Positions 21,291 to 32,554 of a DNA stretch of 64,000 bases are shown here, one piece after another. The notes under the pieces are model-generated. The model was not told the origin of the DNA, did no database searches, and saw only the letters and a program-made list of their open reading frames with translations. The stretch comes from Setomelanomma holmii (taxonomy: Eukaryota; Ascomycota; Dothideomycetes; Pleosporales; Phaeosphaeriaceae): assembly GCA_010015745.1 (NCBI GenBank), contig ML978259.1:45413-109412 (forward strand). The letters run 5' to 3'. The translations under genes were made by a program, and so were the position numbers. Numbering within the stretch: position 1 is the stretch's first letter; each line of letters begins with the position of its first letter.

Positions 21291-23108
21291 CTAGCTGTCA
21301 TTCCCACTGTCGCTACTTTCTGATTCTCCGCTGTCATCGTTGCTATCGCTGTCGCTATCGCTGTCGCTATCGCTGTCTCTTGCTGCCTCTGAACCCGAGC
21401 TCTCCTCATTCTTGGTCCTTGAAGCACTCGTTTTAGAGCTGGGAGAGTCCGAGTCTGAGTTGTCAGATTCTGAATCGTCGCTGCCATCCTCTGACTCTGA
21501 CTCTGACTCTGACTCGGAACTCGAGCTGTCGTCCTCACTGCTGCTGCTATCGGAGCTGCTTTCTGAGCTTGATACTTCAATGCGTCGTTTTCTCTTCTTT
21601 GAGTCTCTCGCTGGTGCAATCTTGGAGGCCAGAGGATTGATCCCGTTCGACTGTGTCGCTGGCAGGATTGGAGCTGTTCGTCCCAAGGCCTTGAGAAGCG
21701 CTTCAGCGCGCTTCTGACGTAGTCTACGAATATAATTGTCACTGTGTGGATGCTCACTCAGCTCTTCGACGTCGCCCTCAACCTTGCGTCGCTTCTGTTC
21801 TTTGGCGATCCGCTTTTGCAGTGCCTCGTCCTGCATGGCGTTTCTTGCGGCTGGGTCGTCCATCTCTGATTCTTTTGCTGAACCTCCCTCCTTCTCTAGC
21901 TCTTCAAGTGTGGCTTCGCACTTCTTTCGCAGACGTTCAATCACGCCCGCACCTTGCAGGCCAGACACGTACTCCAGCAGCGCCTCAGAGTGCTCGTCAG
22001 GGATTCGAAAGATGTTCAGCGCATTGTCGATAACGTCGTTCTGTTTTGCCTTGTTGAATTTCCAGTGATCCCGGTCTGTGTGATATTGTTGTAAATACGA
22101 TACGTAGTAGGACGGGTCTTTCTTCTTGCCCTTGGATGCGACTTGCGGGGTATTGCTGACAGGCTTGACTGGCGTCGAGGCCACTGGTGCTACAGGAGTT
22201 CTCGAAACTGGCAGCTCTGCTGTCTGTTCCTTGTTTTTCTGTCTCTGCTCCTCTTTCTTGGCGTCCTTCAGTTCGCCCTCGTTCACGGCGTTTCGGTAGA
22301 ACTCCGCAACGTCCGAGTCAAAGTAGTCGACGTCCTGTCCTTTCTGCTCGGCAGTCCACTTCTTGAAGTAATCTTGGGCGGTACTGCCGTCTGACTTCTT
22401 CGTGTCTGGAGTGAAAGCGACTGATTTCCGACGATCAATTGCGGATGGCGAGCCTGACTCGTCCTTGGTCACGGTCTTACCAACCTCACGGGAGCGTTGT
22501 GGTATCGCTGAAGATGATAGGTCCTGCTGGACGTGTTCAGTGGATGCGACCAAAGCTTGTCGCTCATCCTTAGGCTCAGCTGTGGTAGGTGAGAGAGATC
22601 GTTCTTGGGTCGTAGCAACTTGCGCAGGTGCCGACTCCACCTGAGAGATCTCTTCATGGCGCCGTTTGGCCTTGCTCGGCTTCGACTTCTTTTTCCGATA
22701 ATTGGAATCACCTTTGGGTCTGCTGGGGTCTGAGGGAGATTGTACTGTTGCGCCAGCTTGATTCTCGGCGTTCTCTACTCTGGCAGATACTGCAATCTCT
22801 GGATCGGCGACTCCATTTTGTTCGTATTGTGGTTCCAGCGTCTTGCCTCTCTTCGAAGTCTGGTCATCTTCAGCTGTGTCGTGTTGGTGTTTCCGCTTGC
22901 CAAGACCAGACGATTTGCCGTTTACGGCAGGCTCGCTGGGTGAAGGAAATTGCTCTTGACTGCCATTCTGTCCATCATAGGGTGTGACGCTTTGCAGAGT
23001 ACTGTGGGACGGGATGGACTCTGGTACGGCGACTCCGGATTGAGTCTCATTCTTGAGGGCAAGACCCAGTCTACGCCAGGCAGGAATTCTGCTCCCGCCT
23101 TCTGCCAT
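21291..23108 (-). CDS. Nucleolar-type protein with WKF domain and Ser/acidic tail
   Basis: Single exon, 605 residues. A WKF domain (DUF2373-type) starts near residue 347 with DHWKFNKAKQNDVIDNALNI and ends near RLRKKCEATLEEL; it is found in eukaryotic proteins related to human C7orf50, which is nucleolar. The first 330 residues are low complexity with basic clusters (KRGKTLEP, YRKKKSKPSKAKRRHEE). The C-terminal 100 residues are Ser/Asp/Glu runs like Srp40/Nopp140 tails, likely casein kinase 2 targets. A role in ribosome biogenesis is inferred from the family. It shares a 326 bp divergent promoter region with the proteasome gene. Confidence 0.85.
   Translation of the reverse strand: MAEGGSRIPAWRRLGLALKNETQSGVAVPESIPSHSTLQSVTPYDGQNGSQEQFPSPSEPAVNGKSSGLGKRKHQHDTAEDDQTSKRGKTLEPQYEQNGVADPEIAVSARVENAENQAGATVQSPSDPSRPKGDSNYRKKKSKPSKAKRRHEEISQVESAPAQVATTQERSLSPTTAEPKDERQALVASTEHVQQDLSSSAIPQRSREVGKTVTKDESGSPSAIDRRKSVAFTPDTKKSDGSTAQDYFKKWTAEQKGQDVDYFDSDVAEFYRNAVNEGELKDAKKEEQRQKNKEQTAELPVSRTPVAPVASTPVKPVSNTPQVASKGKKKDPSYYVSYLQQYHTDRDHWKFNKAKQNDVIDNALNIFRIPDEHSEALLEYVSGLQGAGVIERLRKKCEATLEELEKEGGSAKESEMDDPAARNAMQDEALQKRIAKEQKRRKVEGDVEELSEHPHSDNYIRRLRQKRAEALLKALGRTAPILPATQSNGINPLASKIAPARDSKKRKRRIEVSSSESSSDSSSSEDDSSSSESESESESEDGSDDSESDNSDSDSPSSKTSASRTKNEESSGSEAARDSDSDSDSDSDSNDDSGESESSDSGNDS
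21300..21570. repeat. Simple repeats coding a Ser/Asp/Glu tail
   Basis: Imperfect hexamer and triplet repeats (on the plus strand gctatcgctgtc and gactct units) that code the acidic-serine C-terminus of the WKF-domain protein. They are coding and in frame, and likely vary in length between strains. Confidence 0.7.
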
Positions 23109-23434
23109 ATCGAATGGGGAATATGGAGATGGTAGTGCCTTATGCGACGATCATTGCCCTCGCTCATGCCCGAATCAGCTCGAGTAGCTGCTTTGTCAAG
23201 GTGAGAGGGTCGAATGAGAGGCAGCGCAGAGCTTTTCGAGCTGATTTGCGGCGGAGTGGCCCATGCGCAGAAGGCGATCCCCGAGCTTCCCAGGCGGAAG
23301 GAACGCGTACTGCGACCAACAACGTCGCCGACCACGCCTGCCGCCCAATACCACGCCCAACGAGCGTACGATCCTTCCTTGAAGCTGCAGCTGAATTTGA
23401 GAAGCTCGAATACACATAAACACCCGCCGCCGTC
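23109..23434. promoter_or_regulatory. Bidirectional promoter region
   Basis: 326 bp between the divergent starts of the WKF-domain gene and the proteasome alpha-1 gene. It contains a CCAAT-containing stretch (gcccaataccacgcccaa) about 90 bp before the proteasome start. I did not find a yeast-style PACE (GGTGGCAAA) element. Confidence 0.45.
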
Positions 23435-24474
23435 ATGTCTGGTGCGTTGGAATTCATCTCACAAGGTTGTGTTTGGCATTACATGTGCTAACAGTGCCCG
23501 CGTCATGTAGGAAGCGCAGGCTACGACAGACACATTACCATCTTCTCCGACCAAGGTCGCCTATACCAAGTCGGTACGCAACCCCTCCAGTATCGCAGGC
23601 CTTGCTTGGCCGTGCTGTCGCAGCTCAGCGGCCTCTCGACCACCTTCGCTAACGAGGCGAACACACAGAATATGCCTTCAAGGCAATCACGGCAGCGAAC
23701 ATCACATCACTCGGTGTACGGGGCAAGGACTGCGCAGTAGTCATCTCGCAGAAGAAGGTCCCTGTACGTCCTATAGGCCCGCGATGCTGTGCAGCTGGAC
23801 AGGCGTTGACACAGTTATGCAGGACAAGCTCATCGATCCTTCCTCCGTGTCGCACATCTTCAGGCTCTCACCATCGGTTGGCTGTGTTATGACAGGGTCC
23901 ATTGCAGACGCAAGAGCGTCCGTGAGCAGAGCCCGGGGCGAGGCTGCTGAGTTCCGCTACAAGTACGGCTACGAGATGCCCTGCGATGTGCTAGCCAAGA
24001 GAATAGCCAACATCAGCCAGGTCTACACACAGCGCGTAAGCAGCAAAAGGGGGCAAATATGCTTGTCATGTGCTAACAAGTGTGCAGGCTTACATGCGTC
24101 CGCTGGGCGTGGCCACCACGCTCATTTCACTGGATGCTGAAGTTGGCCCACAGCTGTACAAGTGCGATCCAGCAGGATACTACGTCGGCTACAAGGCAAC
24201 AGCGTCGGGGCCCAAGACGCAAGAGGCGCTCAATTTCCTCGAGAAGAAGCTGAAAAATAAGGAGCATGCCGAGGGTAGCTGGGAGGAGGTGGTTGAGCTC
24301 GCAATCACCGCGTTGAGCACCGTACTATCGGTCGATTTCAAGAAGGGCGAGTTGGAAGTGGGCATCGTGGGCGGTCCCAAGAAGGATGGCCAAGAGGGCA
24401 CAGACCCCATGTTCAGGGCCCTCACCGAGGACGAAATCGACGAACGGCTGCAGTCTATCGCGGATAAGGATTAG
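23435..24474 (+). CDS. SCL1: 20S proteasome subunit alpha-1 (Scl1/PSMA6 orthologue)
   Basis: Five exons: 23435-23441, 23511-23573, 23669-23763, 23823-24035, 24088-24474 (254 residues). The first exon is only seven bases (MS plus one base). The protein matches the alpha-1 ring subunit throughout: GYDRHITIFSDQGRLYQVEY, VRGKDCAVVISQKKVPDKL, EAAEFRYKYGYEMPCDVLAK, QVYTQRAYMRPLGVATTLIS and CDPAGYYVGYKATASGPK. Alpha subunits are not catalytic; their N-termini form the gate of the 20S core and their outer face docks the 19S cap. The RPYDR-like N-terminal gate motif is present as GYDRH. Length equals the yeast and human proteins. The last intron ends tgctaac...tgtgcag. Confidence 0.96.
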
Positions 24475-25539
24475 ACAGCGACACCGCGGGGCTGGAAACG
24501 CAGTGGGCCGCTGAGGCTCCGAAGCGATGTGAATCATGACGGAGCTCCAGGTAGCATGAAACGACCTCTCAGACGTCAGAAGTGCTCCAGCAGCACGATG
24601 AATTCAGACTTAGACTGACTTGCCTGCATAAGCGCACCTGTGAACTTGCAACCGGAACCGGTGGTCGCTAGCATCTTTCAGCCCTGCTCCACATGGCCTG
24701 TCGTTGCTGTTCGCCCATTGCGCGATGACAGCATTTCCCAACGCCCACCTCAGCTGCAGCAGCCTCAATCACGCCAGGAACCTTCCATCGTCGTTTTCTC
24801 ACTGGCTGCAGCCAAACTACGCAGCACAGCCTCACTTGTGGCTGACACCAATGAGCGCACTTGCAGCCGTGGCTGGTGAAGCCCTGTGGACTCCTACTCA
24901 GGTCAACTCTTACCGGGCTTGCCTGAGGCTTTTGGTGCGCGAAAGCCGGCGACCGCTCATCTAAAAACACTGCCCAATGAGAAGTGCTGCTGCGGCTAAG
25001 GAGGACTCACCTTACCTTTTCCGGACGTGCCGCCAGACCGCTTTGGGCACATTGGGAAAGTGTTAGCCAGCCACAAATGCCCAGCGCAGCACCATCCTCA
25101 CGCACACTCCAGCTGTAATAGTACGGATCGAAAAATAGGTCGAGATGCTTGTCGCGGTTCCTGCATGATGTTCTCTTCTTCACAACTTTTCCTAGACGGC
25201 TACTCTTACTGCTCCATCGACGCACCGACCGCCATCTCGTGATGCTGTACGGCTCCAGATTGGTCGGCCACGCCAGCTGGACGCTACTCACGGTTCAAAT
25301 GTGGATCTCGGCAACATGAGTAGTGGCGGGATAGCCCTGACTATATTGAGCCTTGCAGAAGTATACCCTCCTCATAGACATCTGTACTGTGTATGAACAT
25401 TCTATATAACGATATTGCCACGCCGCCTCAGTTCACCATCCACAGCATCAAGCCTCAGTTTACTTCGCAAACATTCATTAGCCACCCCACTTGATCGACG
25501 CAAGCGACTTCAACCCACACTCCAACACCACACACCACA
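24475..25539. other. Intergenic, no supported gene
   Basis: About 1.06 kb. Overlapping frames on both strands without domains. The right end carries the TATA-like box of the next gene. Confidence 0.5.
25403..25409 (+). promoter_or_regulatory. TATA-like box (TATATAA)
   Basis: 131-137 bp before the ATG at 25540, followed by a CA-rich leader (cacaccacaATG). Confidence 0.45.
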
Positions 25540-26394
25540 ATGTCTGACGGCTGTGAGTCTGCCCAATCTCATCTAGAGAATCTTCACTCGCGCCTCTCCA
25601 GAGATGCTGCACAGGAGGTCCCTACTGACACAGTCTCTCAGTGAACGATGCCCGCGCTATGCGCGTTGCGGAGATCATGACTGACTTCCGCAACCTCCAA
25701 CACTACTTGGTCCAACTCCGCGCTTCACCGACTGCAGAGGAGTACTACCTCGAAGGCTACTCCCTGCTTCGCGAATGCACGACGGAGGCCCAAACCATCC
25801 TTCAGATTCCCTTCGCTGGCCACAACGGCGCCGCCACAGGGGATCCTGAGCAGGAGAAGCAGCAGTTGAGAACGTAAGTCGCACCTTCCTCATCCCCTCA
25901 CTCACTCCGCAACATTCTCCTAGAACTGCTTGACAGCTCTGATGGCTTCTGACGCCTAGCTCACTCAGCGCCTAGAGATCATTCGCTGACTTTACCCCGC
26001 AGAATCATCACAGACGCGGCCGTACGCCGCTTCCAATGCCAGAGAGCATATCTCCGAGCGCATACTGCGCTTCGCTGGATGAACACTCGCAACGGCATTC
26101 TGCGTGGCCAGAAGGCGAATGCAAGTCACTTCGCAGCCTTGCAACAGGCTGACGCCACACTTCGGAATGTACGTCAAGTCACTCTCTACCAAACTTCACG
26201 CCATAGCAAGCTGTTCTCCTGCTGCGAATGCCATAATCGAATGAAGACTAACATGATCCCAATAGGAGCGCCTCGCGATCACAGACGCCCACGTAGAGTA
26301 CACACTTCGATCCCAGGACGCAGCACAGGGCAAATGGCTCAACGAAGACCCATCACTCGCACAGATTCAGCACATTCTCATGTCCCGTCAATGA
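25540..26394 (+). CDS. Unknown protein, 179 residues, four exons
   Basis: Exons 25540-25552, 25642-25873, 26003-26168, 26266-26394 join in frame with good GT-AG sites. The product starts MSDGLNDARAMRVAEIMTDF and is mostly helical and water-soluble, with no signal peptide, membrane segment or known motif (later segments: RRFQCQRAYLRAHTALRWMN, ERLAITDAHVEYTLRSQDAA). The regular amphipathic pattern and spliced structure argue that it is a real gene. I do not recognise the family. No informative neighbour links it to a pathway. Confidence 0.7.
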
Positions 26395-28451
26395 GCAACA
26401 ACTTTATCAAACGTCACTTCGATGCCTCTTCTGGGTGACGCAATGCGCCTTGAAAACGATCTTGGTATATCTGCCAGCCTTCAGCCGCACTTCTTACACG
26501 ATACCCCTCGATAACGCGTCATCGAGTCTCCTCCTCGTCTACGCCACACAATAATCCTCGACCTCTTCTTCACCATCGGTAATTCGTCCAATTCGACTAT
26601 ACATACATACTCATCTTCAAGCTACGGCGACTCCGAGTCTCGTAGGATGATATAGCCATTCTTTCCAAACCTTTTTCTCAATTCGGTGCTGGTCACATTC
26701 CTTTCAAAAAGCATACACACATGTTTAGGCCGTTGGCAAGCCTGAGCGACGGTCGTTAGCGTTGGCGTTGGTGTTGGCGCATTGTTTCTTACTAGTCCGT
26801 GTTAGCAGGGATGGTGGACCCTCACTTTCGGAAGGATCAAGCGATATGACAGGGAACGACCTCAAAGATTGTGGTAGGGCAAAAGCATGGGATTTCTGGA
26901 AGGCTGTGCGTCAGTGCTGGATTCGGTCGCTTTCGCTTATCTGTCTTGTGCTCATTGCTTCTTCATTTTAGTTTCTTGCTTCTTCTTTTTCATTTCATTA
27001 TTCTTCACTTCCCATCGCAAAGCCCTTTCTTCGCTTCATGTGAATATCTCACAGCGTCGCATCAATACCACCATATCTACACTCGGCCTCACAAGTCTTG
27101 CAACCATCGTAATCATCATTAATGCACCTCCATTTCGTCCACCACGATGCGAGCATATGTTCGACCATCCGGCTTCGCTTGAGACTAGCGCTCGGTCTAA
27201 AAGCTCAGCTGCCCCAGCTTAAACGACACCGTCGAATCCAGCACCGCGGACTAGGACGTCAGCCTTGGAACCCCAAGAACCCAGCATGACGGTCTGACAC
27301 GTGGGATGCAAGCTTCAACGTAACGGTTCGGCCTCCCATACGTCAGTCTTGAGGACGTCTCTGCTCAGCACTGACATCTTCGAGGCTCGAACGCAGCTGC
27401 AATGCTTCAGATGCTGCACGAAAGAGCGGTAGCCTAGATCCGATCGCGCCCAACGCAATCGCAATCGCACACCGCGTTCTTCAACTCAACAATACATCCT
27501 AAAGGCCGCCAAATCGCACACCTCAAAGTCGGTGAAGCAAGCCTGCCCTAGCATACACAAAATCCTCTCGGCGTCGCCTTGCAACACTTGCAGCACACAA
27601 CACGCCATCGCGAACCCCGTGTTCGCTTAGCGCAGTCGTGTGCTTCCCGCACTTCGCTAACACGCGAATGCAGCGACCGTGCACCAATAGGGCGTAGCGC
27701 AGATCTAACGTGAGACTAAAGTAGTAATGATGGCCGGCGATCCCGAGCACGTGAGAGATGATTCTGGGTATGACGAGATGGGTACCCCAGCACATAGTGT
27801 CCGATGTCGTTTGATGAGTGCTCGATGCGAAATGTGAACCAAAATGTTAGGTGGGGATACGAGTTGATCCGCATGGTGCAAGGGACGCACGACCCGGAGG
27901 AAGATCGAAGTGGAGGGAAGATTCTGCATATGGTCGGATTTATGCTTCCGTTGAGAGGTGCGACTCAACACCACATCTCCGCGTAAAGCATGACAGAGCC
28001 ATGTTCCTCAACAGCCGGTTGATTGGCGAAGACAGGCAAAAGGTGAGACCACAGACGGCATAGTCTGCGGAGCCGCATCGCAGCAAATTGAATCGTTCCG
28101 CACACAAGATCTGGCACAAAGGGGACGTATTGACTGATCGATACTCGACGGTTTTGCTATGGCGGCATCATCCCAAGTCACGAAGACCAAACACACGGCT
28201 GAAATTAGGAGAGCACGCAATATATACCAAGCCGAGACACGCATGGTGAGGGACGACCTTAATGATCGAGCATCGGCATAGTAATTAATCTTGCATTTTC
28301 TTCACACCGAACACATATTCAAGTGCTATATCTTTCGTTCATTCGTATCATTCCTTCGGTCCTTCGCGTTCTCTCCCCTAGTAATATTTAAGATTACTCC
28401 TACATCAGCCTTTCCATTTCTTCCTTCTGCCTCTACATTAATGCATCTATC
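26395..28451. other. Intergenic, no supported gene
   Basis: About 2 kb. One plus-strand frame (26887-27222) has two hydrophobic stretches, but these come from pyrimidine-rich DNA (tttcttgcttcttctttttc) and are probably not coding. No tRNA or transposon end was recognised. Confidence 0.45.
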
Positions 28452-30230
28452 TCATCCCAATGAGCCCGCGTCCTTGCAAGGATCTGGTGTACTTTTTGCT
28501 CCCTTGCCAAGAACCTGTTCCTCTCTTTCGCGTATTGTTGCTTCTCGCACGAGGATTCTGGCTTCGCGAGCGTCCAAGTCACTCTCGCGCTGGCGAAATC
28601 CAGTCTCGCGTAGCTCAGATGCTGCGGTCCGTGCATCCGAAGTTTGGCATCGACAGTTGTCGGCTGGATCTGGGCGTGGAGAAATGGCTGCGATGGTCGA
28701 TGGACTGGAGTTCGGTGGAGGCGAAGGATGGCTGATGGTCAGGCTGGGAATGTACTTGCGAGATGTCTCATTGGGATCTGGTGATGCGGCGATGTTGGAC
28801 GTGCTAGAATTTGGAGTAGGAATTGGGTCGTTGTTGGTCAGGCCGGGAACATGCAAGCGAGGAACTCTATCGTTAAATGGTAAAACAGTGATCGTGGACG
28901 TGCTGGGGGTAGGAGTTGGAACTGGGTCTTGGATGGTTATACCAGGTATGTGTAGGCGAGGCGCATCACCGAGACGATGTGGAGCAGCAATAGTAGACGT
29001 GTTCGAGCTCGGCGTCGTGGCTGGGCCAACGGTCACGCCCGGTCTATGAATGCGGGGCGCATCACCAAGACCCGGTGACGCGGCGGTAGTGGAAGTGCTT
29101 GAGTTTGGGGTTGTGGCTGGAACTTGGGCGGTCATTCCGCGTAAGAGGCTACGTGGAGCTTCTCCAAGACGTGGTGAGTTGACGCGACTTCTGTGGCCGA
29201 CTGTTGCTGAGCGCTGCAGGTGTCTGGTAGGAGCAGTACCACTGGGTCGAAATGAATTGGCGAAAGGATTTAAGAGACGATTCAATCGTATAGGTGCGTT
29301 GCTGGCCCCTCTTACCGTGCCCGGAGCGCCTGGATCAAAGCCAACGACTGCACTTCCGGGTCCAGGACGATGAATGCCCAGATTATAGTCTCTCTCTCCT
29401 GGCCGGATGCTCGCGCACTGTCTGGCAGCCGCCTCGCGCATCTCTCGTCTACGCTGGCTTCTTGGGATCTGCGTCTCATGCGCACGTGCGCGCACATTCT
29501 GAATATCGCGGGTGAGGTTGTTAAAGTTTTCAAGCTGCGCATTATAGTTCTGTTCTTCTTCGTCGCTGTCGAGGTTGATGAGTTGGCTTGGTTTGGCCTC
29601 CATTCTGGCTGCGGTTTGACGGGCGAAGGGGGTTGCGATGTTATTAGCATTCTCTTCTGGAAGCGGACGAAGACGTCCGGGTCCTGCTGTTCCTGTCGTA
29701 ACATAATGGCTGTCACGGCGAGCAAGACCAATTCCTCCATTACTGTTGGGGACTATCCTAGCAGTTCTCGCGCCTCTGATACGCATTCCAGGCACATACG
29801 TACTACCAGCAATCCACAAAGTCCGACACAAAGGACACTTCTTCTCATCGCTTGCGCGATTGCGCAGCATCTCTTCGAGACATGTCTTTCCGATACGGTG
29901 AGTACATCCTGGAATGCCAGTAATGCGGAGACATTGCTCGGAAGTGTAGTTGTCGAGACATATAGGGCACTCTTCGATGAGGGAATTTTGGGTATCCGGA
30001 GTAGTGTGCGCTACGAAAAAGGCGGTTGTTCTGGTAGATTCTGAAGCCGCGGCTACAGATTTCGGCTGGGTTGGTGTTGGTGGGACTGCTGCTGGTGGTC
30101 CTGGTACGGGCGGTGGAGCCGGACGGGCAGGCGCGGCTGGACGAGCTTCTGGTGGAAATGCGGCGGCAAAGATCTCGTCGAACCCTCCAAAGTAAGCGTC
30201 GAGATCTATGTCAACGGCGTTGAATTCCAT
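28452..30230 (-). CDS. RING-like protein with five-copy Pro/Ser/Thr repeat and coiled-coil end
   Basis: Single exon, 592 residues. An acidic start (MEFNAVDIDLDAYFGG) and a Pro-rich linker lead to a RING-like domain at 88-135: ECPIC, CTHRIGKTC, KCPLC. As in the gene at 18249, Gly (114) stands where one zinc ligand is expected. Residues about 345-515 hold five tandem copies of a roughly 29-residue unit with core LGDAPRLHIPGIT..PVPTP and STSTIAASP. The C-terminus is a charged helix (RQRESDLDAREARILVREAT). A ubiquitin-ligase role is inferred from the RING only. It is probably a divergent paralogue of the 18249 gene. Confidence 0.8.
   Translation of the reverse strand: MEFNAVDIDLDAYFGGFDEIFAAAFPPEARPAAPARPAPPPVPGPPAAVPPTPTQPKSVAAASESTRTTAFFVAHTTPDTQNSLIEECPICLDNYTSEQCLRITGIPGCTHRIGKTCLEEMLRNRASDEKKCPLCRTLWIAGSTYVPGMRIRGARTARIVPNSNGGIGLARRDSHYVTTGTAGPGRLRPLPEENANNIATPFARQTAARMEAKPSQLINLDSDEEEQNYNAQLENFNNLTRDIQNVRARAHETQIPRSQRRREMREAAARQCASIRPGERDYNLGIHRPGPGSAVVGFDPGAPGTVRGASNAPIRLNRLLNPFANSFRPSGTAPTRHLQRSATVGHRSRVNSPRLGEAPRSLLRGMTAQVPATTPNSSTSTTAASPGLGDAPRIHRPGVTVGPATTPSSNTSTIAAPHRLGDAPRLHIPGITIQDPVPTPTPSTSTITVLPFNDRVPRLHVPGLTNNDPIPTPNSSTSNIAASPDPNETSRKYIPSLTISHPSPPPNSSPSTIAAISPRPDPADNCRCQTSDARTAASELRETGFRQRESDLDAREARILVREATIREREEQVLGKGAKSTPDPCKDAGSLG
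28690..29185 (-). repeat. Five coding tandem repeats of about 84-90 bp
   Basis: Each copy on the plus strand runs from a ggcgcatcacc/ggagcttctcc-like block through ggtcatnccagg and an acgtgctngagtttgg-like block. They code the 29-residue units of the RING-like protein. Copies are diverged from one another, so the array is not very recent. Confidence 0.7.
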
Positions 30231-30696
30231 GTCAATGTTCAGGGAGGGGGTGAGTTGATGGGGGCTGTGATCTGGGCTTGGACGGTGTTGTAAATCTGCC
30301 GTGCGATGTGGTTGGAAGTGAGGATTTGTATCTAGAATTGTCGCAAGCGTAAATATAAAGGTACTGTTACCAATGAGCTAGGCCAAGTCGAGACGTACAC
30401 ACATGCTGATCGGAGGTGAAAGAGGCACGATCCTGCTACGACTGCATATGATGTCACGAATGGAGGACGCACAGCGCGGATGACACCGAGGATTGCTTCT
30501 GAAGCGGCAAAGAGATGAAATCTCAATATTAGTCACGAGTTCTCGAAAATTTGACTGCGGCGAGCGCAGAAGGTCACAGCTGGTTCCAGCCAACAAGAAC
30601 CAGGCCAAACTAGTGACTTTGTGCATATAAGTCATGGATCAAGGATTACTTGATCTGCAGCAGTGAGCATTCTTACACTAACCTCGCCGATCGCGA
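30231..30696. other. Divergent intergenic spacer
   Basis: Promoter side of the RING-like gene (minus) and of the decayed coiled-coil gene (plus). No gene or clear element seen. Confidence 0.5.
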
Positions 30697-31639
30697 ATGT
30701 TGCATCCTCCCAGATCACGCAAGAAGAGCTGGAAGCGTTGGGTTCTGAACGCCAACTATGATCAACTTTTCGCACTTTTTGCGACTCAAAAAGAGCAACT
30801 TTCAGCCCAGCAGGAAGAAATTATTGGCTTCAGAAGCGTGATTAAAGCCATGCAGATCGGTCGGCAACAGCACAAGGATGAAGTTCGGCGTTTGGAAGAA
30901 CATGCTCGAGAGATTCAAGAAGCCCCCAACGTGGCCCATACTGACAATGGCTCACGTCATGACGTCGGCCGCTCGAATAATATCGCGCAATACGCGAGGC
31001 GCAGATTGCAAGCTTACAGATGCGAGTTGAAGAGCTGGAGGGGCTCTTATTGCTTGAACGGTCGGGGGCTGAGGAGCCTTTGCGGTACGAACGTTCGAGA
31101 GCAGACTCAATTTGTGTTTGTGCGTCAAAGAATCCTGGAGCACGAGATGCCGATACTGAGAACGAACGTGCAACGATCGCCACTCAACCAGCCTGGTCCA
31201 CGACCTATGATCCGTATAGACCATCCAGCCAGTCAAATCACTGGATTAGCTCCGTCCCGTCCAGACAATCGACATACGTCACACTGAAGAGCGCTTAGAG
31301 GCAGAACTTAAACAGACGAAAGCTAAATTGAAGCGCTTGGAGGAGAAGGTACTTGACTGCGGCATACAGCTTCATGCCCTGTAGAAGTAGCTCGAAGAAG
31401 TGAGGGACATCAAGAATGGCATTGGTGGGGAGTTGGTGATATAGAGGAGATCTCAGAGCGAAAATCTTGCGAACGTGAAGGGCGAGTACGAAGGTAAGTG
31501 CAAGGCAATGAAAAAGAAGCTGCGCGAATTTGCACAGGCTGTGGATATTTATGGGAGGGACATGAGAGGTATGATGAACGAGGTTATGGATGGTCTTGAG
31601 AGTGAGGGCCTGGATGGCAGTAAGGAAAGCAAGGAGTAG
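30697..31639 (+). pseudogene. Decayed coiled-coil protein gene
   Basis: Coiled-coil coding potential is spread over three frames: LFATQKEQLSAQQEEII and DEVRRLEEHAREIQ in the first, REAQIASLQMRVEELEGLLL in the second, and ERLEAELKQTKAKLKRLEEK then LANVKGEYEGKCKAMKKKL in the third. The third frame is cut by TAG at 31382-31384, 31388-31390 and 31442-31444 before the final TAG at 31637-31639. Each of the three stops would be Gln if its first base were C. No GT-AG intron repairs both frame changes. The ancestral product was probably about 300 residues, a soluble coiled-coil protein of unknown role, similar in style to the split gene just downstream. Confidence 0.6.
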
Positions 31640-32170
31640 GCCGAAGAGAGATTGCAGGAATGCGCAAACATTCGACCTGGCCGGTCATTGGGTTTACTTC
31701 ATTTCTCATCCACGTAGGCGTGCTTCAGTGAGCTAGTCATTGAATCAAACAGGCTATAAGCAACCAAATCGCTTACCTTGACAGCTCGACACTGTTGGTC
31801 AAATCGAAGTTGGTCAGCGTGTCAACAGGGAACTCACATTGCGTATGGAGGAAGAACGCTCGTTAACAACAATGTATAGTTGTACTCTGCGCTCAACAAG
31901 CGATACGACGCTTGTGGGAAAGACACAATGTCGTAATATCAAAGATTGTCATTGCAGAATGAGACAGCTGGTTTCAAAAAGCGTTAAACGTGTCACCGCA
32001 TCCGTCTGAAGTACATAGAAGGCGAGTGGATCGTTCCAGTGCTCACTGTGTCTGAGAAAGTGGCAGAAAACAATCAGCCGCGCATACAGCTGTCTCGTAA
32101 TGAAAGACACATGATTGCTTAAGAAGAAAACGACTTCTCTCGCTTCCGGCGGTCCAAATCACCCATCACA
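31640..32170. other. Intergenic, no supported gene
   Basis: About 530 bp between two coiled-coil loci. Nothing recognised. Confidence 0.5.
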
Positions 32171-32554
32171 ATGGCCCCTCCAACGTTGGCGCAGCTGAAA
32201 GAAACACAAGACATAAACCGCCAGGTCCTCGAAATGCGCTACAACACCCTTCATGGGCTTTGTGTAGCACAAGAAAAGCAGCTATTGGAATGTGAAGCTT
32301 GCCACGAGCAGCTCGAAGCTTTGGTCAAAGCTAAAGCAGATCTTGAGTGCGAGATGGACCAGTTGCGAGTCAACGATCGAGAGCAAGCTGGCCAGATACG
32401 ATGGCGAGACAAACAGATTCGAGAAGCACACGAAAACGTGAAGACGATTCTCGAAAGCACCGAGCAGGTGCGAGACGAGGATAAGCGCATAAAACGAGAA
32501 CGCGAGAATATGGAAGAACAGATGACAATCATGCTGGGCCATATACAATTGTTA

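Noticed and set aside
26887..27222. Possible two-pass membrane protein
   Set aside because: The hydrophobic runs come from a pyrimidine-rich tract; no splice sites, no plausible start context, and other frames there are equally open.
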